Part shown: piece by piece, positions 27,001 to 39,655 of the stretch
Numbering within the stretch: the stretch's first letter is position 1
Layout of the letters: every line of letters starts with the position of its first letter
NCBI GenBank assembly: GCA_037179515.1
Contig: JAXCGZ010007562.1
Span: 157,501-221,500, forward strand
Origin: Halocaridina rubra
Taxonomy: Eukaryota > Arthropoda > Malacostraca > Decapoda > Atyidae
Length of the DNA stretch: 64,000 nt
Direction of reading: 5' to 3'
Program-made: the position numbers and the translations under genes
The notes under the pieces: model-generated
What the model was told of the DNA's origin: nothing
The model's input: only the letters and a program-made list of their open reading frames with translations
Database searches by the model: none

Positions 27001-27483
27001 TTAATTGCCATGGAACCCCATGATGTCATTATTTGTCGATGGCCAAAACCACTTCGATATCAGTTCTACAAGAATTTAATGCCTGATGTTCCCATTACAC
27101 ATTGTGTGCATTGTAATAAGGTAAGAGCTTTTTAGATTTCCCAGATTGGAAGCCGCTTATAATTCGATAAAATACTGTATTAGAACTTTAGCCTATTGCA
27201 TATATCAGCTGGGTAAAAAGCATAAGGCTACTCAGATTTTCTAGTTTACTTGTATTCAGGATGTACTGTATACTACTTTTCGAAAATTCATTTGGTAGTT
27301 TGAGATGCTAATTAACAGAGACTATTTTTATTGTGCAATGTTTTAGTAATTTTTATATATTACATAATTTTTTTTTTACAGATGTTCCATACAGATGATT
27401 ACATTATGCAAGTCCTTCAGAAAGGCCGCTGCCCATTCTGCAGAACACCTTCTGCAGATGCAGCTGAAAATAACATGGAATAA
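8921..27483 (+). CDS. IFT122: IFT122 (WDR10), C-terminal third, eight exons; 5' part off window
   Basis: IFT122 is a core subunit of the intraflagellar transport complex A, which drives retrograde transport and membrane-protein entry in cilia. Eight exons were assigned by reading frame, AG/GT borders and similarity to the known IFT122 C-terminus: 8921-9065, 14053-14146, 18134-18234, 20858-20966, 21241-21409, 21537-21784, 26956-27120 and 27382-27483. Together they make 1133 nt, 376 residues plus stop, with phases that agree at every junction. The upstream part is helical (TPR-like) repeat sequence in this family. The C-terminus has two Cys pairs per zinc-binding site: CYRC...CVNC and CVHC...CPFC. 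The WD40 half (exons 5' of 8921) lies outside the window; the Tigger cluster at 1-8673 sits in the preceding intron or upstream. No stop or frameshift was seen, so this is an intact gene segment. Confidence 0.93.
9116..10410 (+). mobile_element. Diverged Tigger-like element in IFT122 intron
   Basis: The ends are inverted: GGGGGTCCTTTGCTTGCG near 9120 and AGTCAAGGACCCCCTGTA near 10390-10408. Near 9966-10106 a + strand frame reads [20 protein letters not shown] and [20 protein letters not shown], which resembles the C-terminal part of Tigger transposases. The rest is decayed AT-rich sequence. It is a different subfamily from the Tigger cluster at 1-8673. Confidence 0.7.
9744..9997. repeat. Direct tandem duplication, 127 bp x 2
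   Basis: TTTTGGCATTTAAAATGCCG starts at 9744 and again at 9871, and the following sequence is the same through ...CATCAGTGTTGTTAC. The near-identity of the copies suggests a recent duplication inside the old Tigger-like element. Confidence 0.93.
10411..11879. other. IFT122 intron, no recognised content
   Basis: AT-rich intronic sequence with only short random open frames. No transposon ends, RNA gene or exon-like segment was recognised. Confidence 0.6.
11880..12203. mobile_element. Foldback-type MITE (GCTCCC...GGGAGC ends)
   Basis: The left end, TGCTCCCTTACATACGAACA, is the rough reverse complement of the right end, CGTTTGTAAGTTGGGGAGCG. The interior is AT-rich with repeated TACTGTAC motifs. 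A longer relative in reverse orientation lies at 25885-26735. No coding capacity. The transposon superfamily is not clear. Confidence 0.65.
12684..13003 (+). mobile_element. Short Tigger-like remnant with transposase N-terminus
   Basis: A + strand frame from 12778 reads [20 protein letters not shown] and then [18 protein letters not shown], the start of a CENP-B-type helix-turn-helix. It is followed almost at once by the 3' end ATAAGTCAAGGACCCTCTGTA, which matches the right end of the 9116-10410 element. Internal deletion has removed everything between. Confidence 0.75.
13004..14052. other. IFT122 intron, no recognised content
   Basis: AT-rich intron leading into exon b. Nothing beyond the splice acceptor was recognised. 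Confidence 0.6.
14053..14146 (+). CDS. IFT122: IFT122 exon b
   Basis: The acceptor is TCATTGCAG and the donor GTAAAG. It encodes [20 protein letters not shown] and [12 protein letters not shown], corresponding to the YHxIHRY region of other IFT122 proteins. It ends on a complete codon. Confidence 0.9.
14310..14620 (-). mobile_element. SINE-like retroposon, reverse copy
   Basis: Read on the - strand it runs from ...CTGAAGGATTTGTAAACTT through the palindrome ACTGTCCAGGACAGT and CTACATCAACACGGAATATT to the tail GGCCCGTCCTGGTGTCAC and an A-run. It is the same unit as 17318-17625. The two are about 2.7 kb apart in inverted orientation. Confidence 0.75.
14760..18030 (+). mobile_element. Decayed non-LTR retrotransposon (LINE), interrupted by a SINE-like insertion
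   Basis: Several frames in order show an endonuclease ([12 protein letters not shown] near 15005; [13 protein letters not shown] near 15300) and reverse transcriptase ([20 protein letters not shown] near 16140; [17 protein letters not shown] near 16295; FADDSTLYF near 16760). The C-terminal block common in LINEs ([20 protein letters not shown] near 17755) comes last. Many frameshifts and stops make it dead. The body is split at 17318-17640 by a SINE-like unit. The 3' end is near 18030 with TGATGAGGGCAGATT...TGTCACACTCATAAAAAT. The clade was not fixed; I/Nimb- or jockey-like is likely. Confidence 0.8.
17318..17625 (+). mobile_element. SINE-like retroposon inserted in the LINE
   Basis: About 300 bases lie between LINE codons for YRYYH... 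and ...SDELASC. It includes CTGTCCTGGACAGT, TTCACATCTGACAAGTCACA, GTGCCCAGGCTTGATGAGGG, (TTTA)n, GGGCCGTCCTGGTGTCACAG and a poly(A) run (17607-17621). The last part resembles the 3' end of the host LINE family (compare 29400-29460), the usual sign that a SINE borrows that LINE's reverse transcriptase. Confidence 0.75.
18134..18234 (+). CDS. IFT122: IFT122 exon c
   Basis: The acceptor is CTTTCAAG. It encodes [20 protein letters not shown] and [13 protein letters not shown]. The donor GTATCC is weak compared with the others in this gene, but the phase (two bases of a codon) fits the next exon exactly. Confidence 0.9.
18490..20190 (-). mobile_element. 5'-truncated non-LTR retrotransposon, second family
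   Basis: On the - strand, 20165-19893 encodes [20 protein letters not shown] and [20 protein letters not shown] (reverse transcriptase fingers and palm). 19609-19307 contains [19 protein letters not shown] with the catalytic FADD, and 19389-19096 contains [20 protein letters not shown] and [12 protein letters not shown]. The 3' untranslated part extends to about 18490. Frameshifts separate the blocks, so it is a dead copy inside an IFT122 intron. Confidence 0.8.
20240..20700 (-). mobile_element. Internally deleted jockey-like LINE fragment
   Basis: The 20264-20360 segment (TGCCTGGCCAAAAGGCCCCGAG...CCTGGGCTTTCCCACA) resembles the 3' region at 22500-22590 of the longer copy. The adjoining 20434-20679 - strand frame ([17 protein letters not shown]) resembles its 5' frame at 25701-25892 ([17 protein letters not shown]). 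The middle is missing. Confidence 0.55.
20858..20966 (+). CDS. IFT122: IFT122 exon d
   Basis: The acceptor is GTTCTTAG and the donor GTAAGT. It encodes [20 protein letters not shown] and [16 protein letters not shown], matching the conserved TLAKQ and ARF/PPRFQ segments of IFT122. Confidence 0.92.
21241..21409 (+). CDS. IFT122: IFT122 exon e (first zinc-binding motif)
   Basis: The acceptor is AAATTTCAG and the donor GTAAGA. It encodes [20 protein letters not shown], then [21 protein letters not shown], the first CxxC...CxxC site, then FVYSFFSF. It is the most conserved exon of the set. Confidence 0.95.
21537..21784 (+). CDS. IFT122: IFT122 exon f
   Basis: The acceptor is TTTTTCAG and the donor GTAAGT. 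It encodes [20 protein letters not shown], then a polar, low-complexity stretch rich in Glu, Lys and Ser (about 45 residues), then [12 protein letters not shown]. An alternative acceptor 16 bases upstream (TATTATAG, 21513-21520) would add bases that disturb the frame. Confidence 0.92.
22440..25880 (-). mobile_element. Decayed jockey-like non-LTR retrotransposon
   Basis: On the - strand, in order: an N-terminal frame (25892-25701), an endonuclease-region fragment (25200-24925, [20 protein letters not shown]), a reverse transcriptase start (24336-24091, [20 protein letters not shown] followed by [16 protein letters not shown]), and a C-terminal block with [20 protein letters not shown] and a Cys/His pattern (22853-22629). 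The + strand is markedly T- and G-rich because the element's sense strand is C/A-rich. Numerous stops; inactive. Confidence 0.7.
25885..26735. mobile_element. Foldback/TIR element, longer relative of 11880-12203
   Basis: The left part (GTAAGTTGTGGTTAGG...GTACTGTACACTAC) and right part (GTAGGTTTTTGTTCGTATCT...GTAAGTAGGGGAGCTTCTGT) match the two halves of the 11880-12203 element in reverse. Between them (about 26040-26560) is a 500-base core not present in the short copy. A 72-codon - strand frame crosses the core ([20 protein letters not shown]). That core could be a coding remnant of the autonomous parent, but its family was not recognised. Confidence 0.6.
26956..27120 (+). CDS. IFT122: IFT122 exon g
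   Basis: The acceptor is TTTCTTTAG and the donor GTAAGA. It encodes [40 protein letters not shown] and ITHCVHCNK, the first Cys pair of the second zinc site. Confidence 0.93.
27382..27483 (+). CDS. IFT122: IFT122 terminal exon h
   Basis: The acceptor is a T-run followed by ACAG. It encodes [20 protein letters not shown] and a short polar tail ending ENNME before TAA (27481-27483). The CPFC pair completes the second zinc-binding site. Confidence 0.93.
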   Translation: MFHTDDYIMQVLQKGRCPFCRTPSADAAENNME

Positions 27484-29127
27484 CATTCATGCCTTTTCTG
27501 ATACTTTTTCTTTTTTAATGAATGTGAGTCCTAGGTTTTCGTATATCATTTGACAAACACCCATTTGGTTAGTGGTATTGAGCACAAAGTAATCCCTAGG
27601 AGTATCTCAGCTGATATTATATTTGGCTCTAGGAGGTCCCCAGTCTACCTCCTCATGGTGGGCGGTGCTTATTGCTTCACTTTATGCAAAAGTAATATGG
27701 GTATAAGAAACAGAGAATAATACTTGCATTCACTGAATGGTAGCCCTGTCTCTTTAAAATTGAGAGGGTCTATGGTGAAACAATACCTTCAGGGGCTGTG
27801 GTTTATGTAAAAACAAATGCCACTTGTCTAAGATATGTAATTAAAATATGAATAAAATCCTTTTCTGTTCAGTTTACATTCTTAGACATGATAACACTTA
27901 AAGTTATCTTTATAGTATACGAATTCTTTTTATGTTTTAATTACTGTATTTAATAATGTCCTTATTGGTTTATTCAAAGTGAATGATGAAAGTAGATTTC
28001 TTTGCTATTATTCTGGTACTTAAATATGTCATTTGTGGGGCATATGATATGATATATAAGATTTTTGTGAAAATATTTTTAATTTTAAACGTGAGTAATC
28101 CACTGTTGTGAACTAGCATCAAATCTATTATTAAAGGTGTCTTCTTAGGCTTGCAGGTACTTACTGTTATTGGAGATATTGTCTAAGCATCTTTAAATTT
28201 TTTACGTATGCTACCCTTAATATTGTAGCATTATTGTAAACATGCATTTGGATTTAATATTTAACTTTAAATTAATATGTAATTTCTAATAATATTGATA
28301 ATCGATTTGAGCAGGCAAAATATTATTCTATATTTGTTAGTATGATTTATTATGGAAGACACCACCGAGTTCTGTGAATAAATGAGATTGAATGATCATT
28401 TGAGTTATATGAGCGATCAGTAAAGGGCTCACATTAATATGATTTTAACTGCTCAGTGTTTAGAGCAATGAAAAAATTTAGGTATATGTTAACTTGCTAT
28501 ATATTTTAATGCTTTATGGGAATTATATAATTAAAATATGTAAATTGGACAAAATAGATTCAAGCTTGTCGTTCTTCAAAGCAGACTGTGTCTAATAGTT
28601 AATCGTTACCGACAGTTTCTCTCAGTAGAACTGTAAGTAGAGAATCTTAAAATGCAAAATACTGTATTGGGAGAATCCAGCCGCTTGCTGTAATATGTCA
28701 TCATTCCTTATATACTATGTGAAATTCTTGCATTGATGAACTTGTCTGCTCTCTAATATTCTCATATCTTAGTCACAGTAGCTGAGAGGAAAGTAGCAAT
28801 CATTTACCAAATAACTGATGATAAGTACAGCTTTTTTCACTTGCAATTTTTATTGCATTCTCACACTGATATAAGTAAAAAAAAGTGCCTCATTTCCTTT
28901 TCTGCTGTGATTGATGTTATTTTACAAAGGGAGGAAATGCAAGACTGTTTTTTATTTATTCCTTTAAGGCACCACGTGAGATATGCAGGGCTGAGGTCGG
29001 TAGTATTTGTAACTTGTAACTATAAGTATACTAATGAATACCAAAACATATATAATGAAAAAATTAATTGCTTAGGGTAACTACTTAAACTATGTCATTT
29101 TATATTTATATAGTATTATATGTGTGG
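27484..29127. other. IFT122 3' untranslated region and flank, no further gene recognised
   Basis: AT-rich sequence with two AATAAA motifs (27851 and about 28377). No exon-like or transposon-coding segment was recognised. Confidence 0.6.
27851..27856 (+). terminator. Candidate polyadenylation signal of IFT122
   Basis: This is the first AATAAA downstream of the stop (370 bases into the 3' flank). A further AATAAA lies near 28377. Which is used cannot be told from the sequence. Confidence 0.4.
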
Positions 29128-29470
29128 AGCTTTGTAGCTCGCGGATTGGTTGGTGCAGCGACTGCTTCCCATCTACCTCCAGACTCTGGAACTCTCTTCC
29201 TCCTTCTGTCTTTCCTAATTCTTATGACCTATCTTCCTCCAAAAAACAGATCTATCGTCATCTCAGGGCCTAGTCCTCCATATCTCTGGGTCCTCTGTAA
29301 TTTGACTGTTTTTTTTGTCTGTTGTTTTCCTTTGTGTGACATTACCTCTTCTTTGCCTTGTCCTTAAACTTTTTCTTTTCCATTGTCTTGATGTTTTCTC
29401 ATGCCCGGGCCTTTATTGATGAGGGCAGTTTTTGCCTGTCCAGGTGTCACACTCATGAAAAATAAATAAA
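29128..29470 (+). mobile_element. 5'-truncated LINE 3' end, same family as 14760-18030
   Basis: It matches the C-terminal and 3' region at 17690-18030: CGCGGATTGGTTGGTGCAGC, TACCTCCAGACTCTGGAAC, then GATGAGGGCAGTTTTTGCCT and GTCCAGGTGTCACACTCATG before an A-rich end. It provides the LINE 3' tail that the SINE-like units resemble. Confidence 0.8.
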
Positions 29471-29597
29471 AATAAGGTCCATATTCATATATACTTTACA
29501 TATTTATCTTAAACAGAGATTTTGATCTCAATGTGTTAAGACTATGGTGCCTAGTCAATACCTAGTCCGTCCAGTATATAATGTGATCTGATATTTT

Positions 29598-33553
<3,956 letters not shown>

Positions 33554-33726
33554 CAGAAGATCCTTCCCCAATTACCTTGCTGATAACCCAAGTAAGTTTG
33601 GTGATGGAAATGTGTCAACCCTTTATCATCAAGGAGCTGAGAAGCGTGTTCGTGAGGCATGTTTGGCTTTTGGTGAATGTATGCTGTGACTCAACCACCC
33701 CTTTGCTAGGGTGACTGTGGCCATTT

Positions 33727-33727
<1 letters not shown>

Positions 33728-33820
<93 letters not shown>
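33728..33820. repeat. (TA)n microsatellite
   Basis: A TA run of about 46 units lying just before the 3' tail of the - strand CR1 copy at 33831. Confidence 0.95.
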
Positions 33821-33821
<1 letters not shown>

Positions 33822-33830
33822 TTATAACTG

Positions 33831-36660
33831 TGTGTGTAATTACTTAGTTGTAATTACTTAATTGTTCTTACCTAAAAGAACCCGTTACTTGTAGCTTCCC
33901 GTCACCTGGTCGATTCCACTTTTATACTCTATGATACTTATTATATTTGTTTTTAAAGCTATGAATGCAGTTAGCATTAACTACGTCCTCGCTTAGCGAA
34001 TTCCAATCATCAACTACTATGACACTAGAAAAAGTACTTCCTTGCATCCTGCAAAGAAGTTTTCTTACGAAGCTTCAAACTATGACCTCACATTAGCGAT
34101 CACTATCCACTCTATCAAAATTATGAAGAAATTTAATTACCGTCGCCATATCCCCTCCTCATTCATCATACTGCATGTGATGATAATTCTAATTCCCTTA
34201 GCCTCTCCTCATAAGTGAGATTGTGTATTTCTGGCACCAGTTTCATAGCATGCCTTGAACTTTTTTTTTTTTTTTAGCTAATTTATGAACTTTTTTAAGT
34301 GCGAAATCCAAAAGGGTACTGCATATTTAAGCTTGGCCTAACATAAGTTACATAAATATTTCTGAACATTTTCTTGTGTAGATATCTGAAGGCTACCCTT
34401 ACATTTGCTAAGGAAGCATATGCAGTCCCTACTATGCCATTTATATGCAGTTCCGGAGACAAATACATATAGAAGTATTGAATTCCACCGGCCACTTATC
34501 TTACCACTCATGCAGACTTGTTTCGGTTTTCCAGAAGTTCTCTACTATTCTTCTGGTCTCTTACTTTCTGCACAATCTTTGCATCATCTGCAATTATATT
34601 CAAGAATGAATTGACAGATTCTGGTAGCTCATCTCCATATCCAAGGAACAAAAGTGGCCCTAAAACTGAACCCTGTAGTGCCCCGCTACCAACTTTTCTG
34701 CAGTCAGAGACTGAATGTCTTACTCTAACCCTCTGTTTCCTTCTTTCTAAGTAAGTTTTTATCCATTCCAAGATATTTCCATCTAATCTTACCATTATTT
34801 TCAGCTTCTTAATAGGTCTCCCATGTAGAACCGTAGTAAATGCCTTCTGAAAATCTAAGAATATGCATTCTGTCCAGCCCTCTCTTGTACGATCTGGCTT
34901 ACATCATCACGAGATTCTAATAAGTTTGTTACTGCAGATCTGCCTTCTCTGAAGCCATGTTATATCATTGACAACAAGTTGAAGGACTCCAAGTGAAGAG
35001 AGATATGTTTTCTTAGTACTTTCTCCATAATTTAGCAAACTATGCTGGTCAAGGAAACAGGTCTATAGTTTAGAGCTGTGTCGTCCATTTCCAGTATCCT
35101 GGAAATTCTAAAACTCCAATGACTTTTCAAATATGATGCATAGCACTACCGATATTAGCTTAGTGCCCTTTTTTAAGTGTACAAGGGACTATTTCATCAA
35201 GCTCTGAGCTTTATGGACATCTAGCTCCATCAGTGCTTTGCATACCTCTGCAGCTGTAAAGGAGATGTTCTCTAATGTTGGCCCATGATCTCTTATCTCT
35301 GCAATCTGAGAGAGTGTAGTATTATCCACTGTAAATACTGTCTGAAACTCCTTGTTCAATTCTTTGTAGCTCTCTTCATCTGTTTCAGTGATACTTCCAT
35401 CTGTCCTCTTTAATGCTGAAATTTGTTCTCTGACCTTCAATTTTTGTTTGACAAAGCTGTGGAAAAGTTTGGTATTTTATATAGCCTGCTTGGTAATATC
35501 CCTCTCAAAATCCCTCTCGTTATTTACTTAGGTAATAATTTCTTGCTTGCTTGTGTGACTGCCAGGCATTAATACTTTTTCTCCTCCTATGCCTATTCCA
35601 GCATTTGTTTTTTCACTCCTTAGTTCTCATACCCTCATTACTGAACTATTTATCTCTGGCATTAATAACTCTTATTTTGGTAGATGGTATGCAACAGCTA
35701 AGTATTTTCTCATATTCCTCACAAAAAATTTCCTGCATTCAATGTGCAGATCTGTTGTTAAATGTCATTTAGTCAATGACAGGAAAAGATAATGAATTTT
35801 GTTGTAATTTTCTTCCACATAGTTCTTTCTCGTTTCCTTATCAGTTCCCCCACTCTCTGGCAAAACTTCTTGCTTTCTTCAAGAGGTTTTGCCAGATAAT
35901 ATACTCCATCAACACCACACAGTGGTCACTTTTACCAATTGGTGGTTTATACTCAATTTTTTTTCAATATCCAACACATTATATGTGAGTACTAGATCGA
36001 GCAGTGATGGTTCACCCCCATCCCTGGCCCTCATTGGTTCCAGTATATGTTGGTGAAGGAAATTTCTTTGTACACAATCTAGGAATCTTGCCCCATAGGA
36101 AGCCTCCCTGCAGTGTGGGTCAAAATTAGTCCAAACTATCTCTCTCTGATTTAAATCTCCCATAATCAAGTCCTACACTTTCTCTCTCATGCTTTATAAC
36201 CCTTAATAGTACTTATATGACTTTCCTCTAGTCTTTGTTGATTTCTTGGTGGGTTCAATAAAATAACTGTCATAATGCTCTCTGAACTGGTATATTTACA
36301 AGCAACAAAAATTCCTTGAACTCACCAATATAAAAAAGTTTATTTCAGCAACCTGATGCCTTTCACATTTAAGCAATGCTATCCCTCCACTAGTCCTCTC
36401 AGATCTTTCAACCCTCATTATTTTGAAGCCTTTAGGGAAAACTGAAACTATTTATGTCTTCACTTAAAGTAATCTCTGGAATAGCTACTATATCTGCCAA
36501 ACTGTCGTGAATCCTATCCTTTAATTCTACCACCTCACCAGGTATCCTATCAGCATCTGTGTACAGCATTCTTAATGAGGCTGAGTCTCCTGATTTACTA
36601 TCATATTCTCTATTATCCCTTTGCCTAAATGAACCCTGAAACAAAAATTTTTCTTCTCTT
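33831..36660 (-). mobile_element. Old CR1-like retrotransposon, ORF2 region, decayed
   Basis: The - strand runs from the ORF2 start (YTDADRIPGEVVELKDRIHD near 36560) through the endonuclease (MIMGDLNQREIVWTNFDPHC near 36150), the linker (LNKEFQTVFTVDNTTLSQIA near 35350), and the reverse transcriptase (GALQGSVLGPLLFLGYGDEL near 34690; IIADDAKIV near 34600). It ends at the tail (TAATTACTTAGTTGTAATTA near 33840). Stops, frameshifts and small indels are frequent, so this is one of the oldest CR1 copies in the block. Confidence 0.85.
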
Positions 36661-36674
36661 CACTGTGTGTGTGG

Positions 36675-38545
36675 GCATACACAAGAAACGATAACCTAAG
36701 CAAAAGAAGAGAGGTAGAGAGAAATTATGAAAGGGATATCATCAGGAAGGCTAAAGAAAATCCCAAACTTTTCCACAGCTATATCAGAGGAGAACTGAAG
36801 GTCAAAGAACAGGTTTTAAAGATTAAGATAGCAGATGGGAGCATCACTGAGATAGATGAAGAGATCTGTGAAGAATTGAACAAGGAGTTTCGGTCAGTAT
36901 TCACAACAGAAAAATACCCCACCCCCTCAGATTGCGGAGATAGATGTTCATGGGCTGGTATTAGAGAATATCATCTTTTCAGCCACAGAGGTGAGCAGAG
37001 CGTTGATGGAGGTAGCTGCCTATAAAGTTAGAGGTTCCTTATGTACTTAAGAAATACACTAAACCAATATCAGTGGAGCAATGCATCATATTTGAAAAGT
37101 CACTAAGATCTGGGGAGATTCCAAGATGCTACATACAAGCAAACGGGATACCAATCCTTAAAAAGGGGAGGAAGACTACAGCTCTAAATAACAGGCCTGT
37201 TTCCTTGACCAGCATAGTTTGCAAAGTTATGGAGAAAATACTAAGATAACACATCCCTCTTCACTTGGAATCCTTCAAGTTATTGTCAATGAGAGAACAT
37301 GGCTTCAGAGAAGGCAGATCAACAGAAAAAACGTAATATATATTTATGATGAAGTAAGCCGGATCTTACAGGAAAGAAAGGGCTGAGTGGATTTCATATT
37401 CCCTATTCAGAAGGCAATTGATGCTGTCCCACATGGGAGATTTATTAAGAAGCTGCAAGTAATGGCGAGAATAGGCGGAAATGTATTGGAATGGATTAAA
37501 ACTTACTTAGAAAGAAGGGAAAAGAGGGTCAGAGTAAAACACTTCGTGTCTGAATGGAGAAAGATTAATAATCGGGTTCCAACGGGTTTAGTTTTATGGC
37601 CACTTTTTATTCCTTGTATACGTAAATGACCAACCAGTTTGTAAATTAATTCTTGAATATGTTTGCAGATGATGCAAAGATTGTGAAGAAAATAAGAGAC
37701 GTGAACAATGGTAGAGAACTTCAGGAAGACCTCAATAGTCTGCATGATTGGTCAGAAAAGTGGTTAATAAAATTCAATACTTCAAAATGTAAGGTAAAGA
37801 CAATGATTACAAGTGCGAGAAGATCCAAGCTTGGATACTCAATAGCGGGAGCAGAACCTCAAGAGACGGAGAATGAAAGAGATCTAGGAGTAAAAATACT
37901 AACAGATTTGTCTCCAAAATGCATATGAATGGCATAGTAAGGACTACATATGCTTACGTAGCAAATATAAGGATAGTCTTCAGATATATGGACAAGGGAA
38001 TGTTCAGAAATATTTATGTAGCTTATGTGAGGACAAAGCTTGGATATGCAGCCCCCTTTTGGAATCCACACTTGAAAAGCAAATAAGCAAACTGGAAAGA
38101 GTTCAAAGCGATGCCACAAAACTGGTGCAAGAAATACGAAATTTCAGTTTTGAGGAGAGGCGGAGAGAATTAGATTTACCATCTTTCGAAGGTAGAAGAA
38201 TTAGGGGTGATATGGTGATGGATTTTTAATTCTTTCATGGATTTGACAGATTGGATAGGGATCGATTTTTGATATAGCTGGCTCTAGAACTAGAAGTCAT
38301 AGTTTGAAGCTTCGTAAGATAACTTCTTTTCAGGGTGTAAGGAAGTACTTTTTTTTTCTTTAGTGTATTGGTATCTAATGATTGGAACTCGCTAAGAGAC
38401 AAGGTAGCTGATGCTAAGTCAATTCATAGTTTTAAGGACAAATATGATAAGCATCACTGAGCACAAAAATGGAACCGACCAGGAGACAGAGAGTTACGAT
38501 TATTGGGTTCATCCTCATAAGTACAATTAGGTAATTACAATTAGG
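36675..38545 (+). mobile_element. Old CR1-like copy, 5'-truncated, decayed
   Basis: It begins within ORF2 (RNDNLSKRREVERNYERDII), passes through the reverse transcriptase (TYLERREKRVRVKHFVSEWR near 37510; MFADDAKIVKKIRD near 37660) and ends in the tail TACAATTAGGTAATTACAAT near 38520. It lies head-to-head with the - strand copy ending at 36660. Several frameshifts and stops. Confidence 0.85.
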
Positions 38546-38549
38546 GAAT

Positions 38550-39655
38550 TAAACAAAGCTAAAGAAAATCACGAATATTCCACATCTTTTTCAGAGGGAA
38601 TTTAAGGCCAAAGATTTCAAAGTTGGAGAGTGTAGATCAAGATACCTGCAAAGAAATGAGCAAGGAGTATCAGTCAGAAATTTTAGTAGCAAATACTCCA
38701 TCCATTCACATTACCAAAATGATAGATCACTGGCCAGTATTAAATAAGTTAGTTTTTCATTTACAAAGGTAAACAAAGCGTTGATTAATTAGTTCATAAA
38801 ACTATGGGGTCTGATGACATATTCCTTGATGTACTCAAGATATGTGCTACCCGTTATCAGTAGCGCTATGCATCAATTTTGAGGTCACTGGAATTTGGGG
38901 ATATTCCAAGATGCTGGAAACAAGCGAATCCTTCAAAAAGGGAAGAAAAAACACAGCTCTAGATCATAGGTATTGCAGAAAAAAACTAAAATTTCTCTTC
39001 GCTTGGAGTCCTTCAGGTTTTTGTTAGACAATATGGATAGAGAGAAGGTACAAACTCACAGTAGCAAATTTACTGGAATTTAATGATGATGTAATCCAAA
39101 TCTTGCAATAAAAAGAGGGCTGGGTAGATTGCGCATTCGTAGTATATTAGAAGGCAGAGGAGACATAAAAAAAAAAGTACACGTAATGACAAGAGCAGAC
39201 GGAACTGTTTTGGAGTATGTTAAAACTTATTCAGAAAGAAGGGAGCAGAGGGTCAGAGTATGACTTGCAGTGTCTGACTAGATGAAGGTTAGCACTGAGG
39301 TTCCACAGGGATTAGTTTTAGGCAAGTTTTGTTCTTTATACATATATAAATGACTTGCCGGGTTCAGATGATGCAAATGATTTTGAAGAACGTCATAGGT
39401 GAGAACAATGGTAAGGAATTTCAGGATTATCTAAATAGTCTGCATGAGTGGTAAGAAAAGTGGCTAGTATAATTCAATGCTTTTAATTTTAAGGTAATGA
39501 GAATGGGCAAGTATGCAAGAAGGACACTGTTTGGGTACTCTGTAGTAGGCACAGAACTTCGAGCGATAGAGAGCGAAATAAGTCTAGGGGTAAACGTACT
39601 GGCAGATTCGTCCCCAGAAATGCATATAAATGGTGAACTAAAGGTAGCATATGTG
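38550..39655 (+). mobile_element. Old CR1-like copy (5' portion of the array's + strand parent)
   Basis: Heavily decayed + strand ORF2 sequence, starting near ...AAGCTAAAGAAAATCACG (the KAKENPK region) and following the element's order to CCAGAAATGCATATAAATGG at 39615 and GTAGCATATGTG at about 39644-39655. There it is cut by a - strand CR1 3' end. Its missing 3' part reappears on the far side of that insertion (from about 40235) and in every unit of the tandem array. Confidence 0.8.
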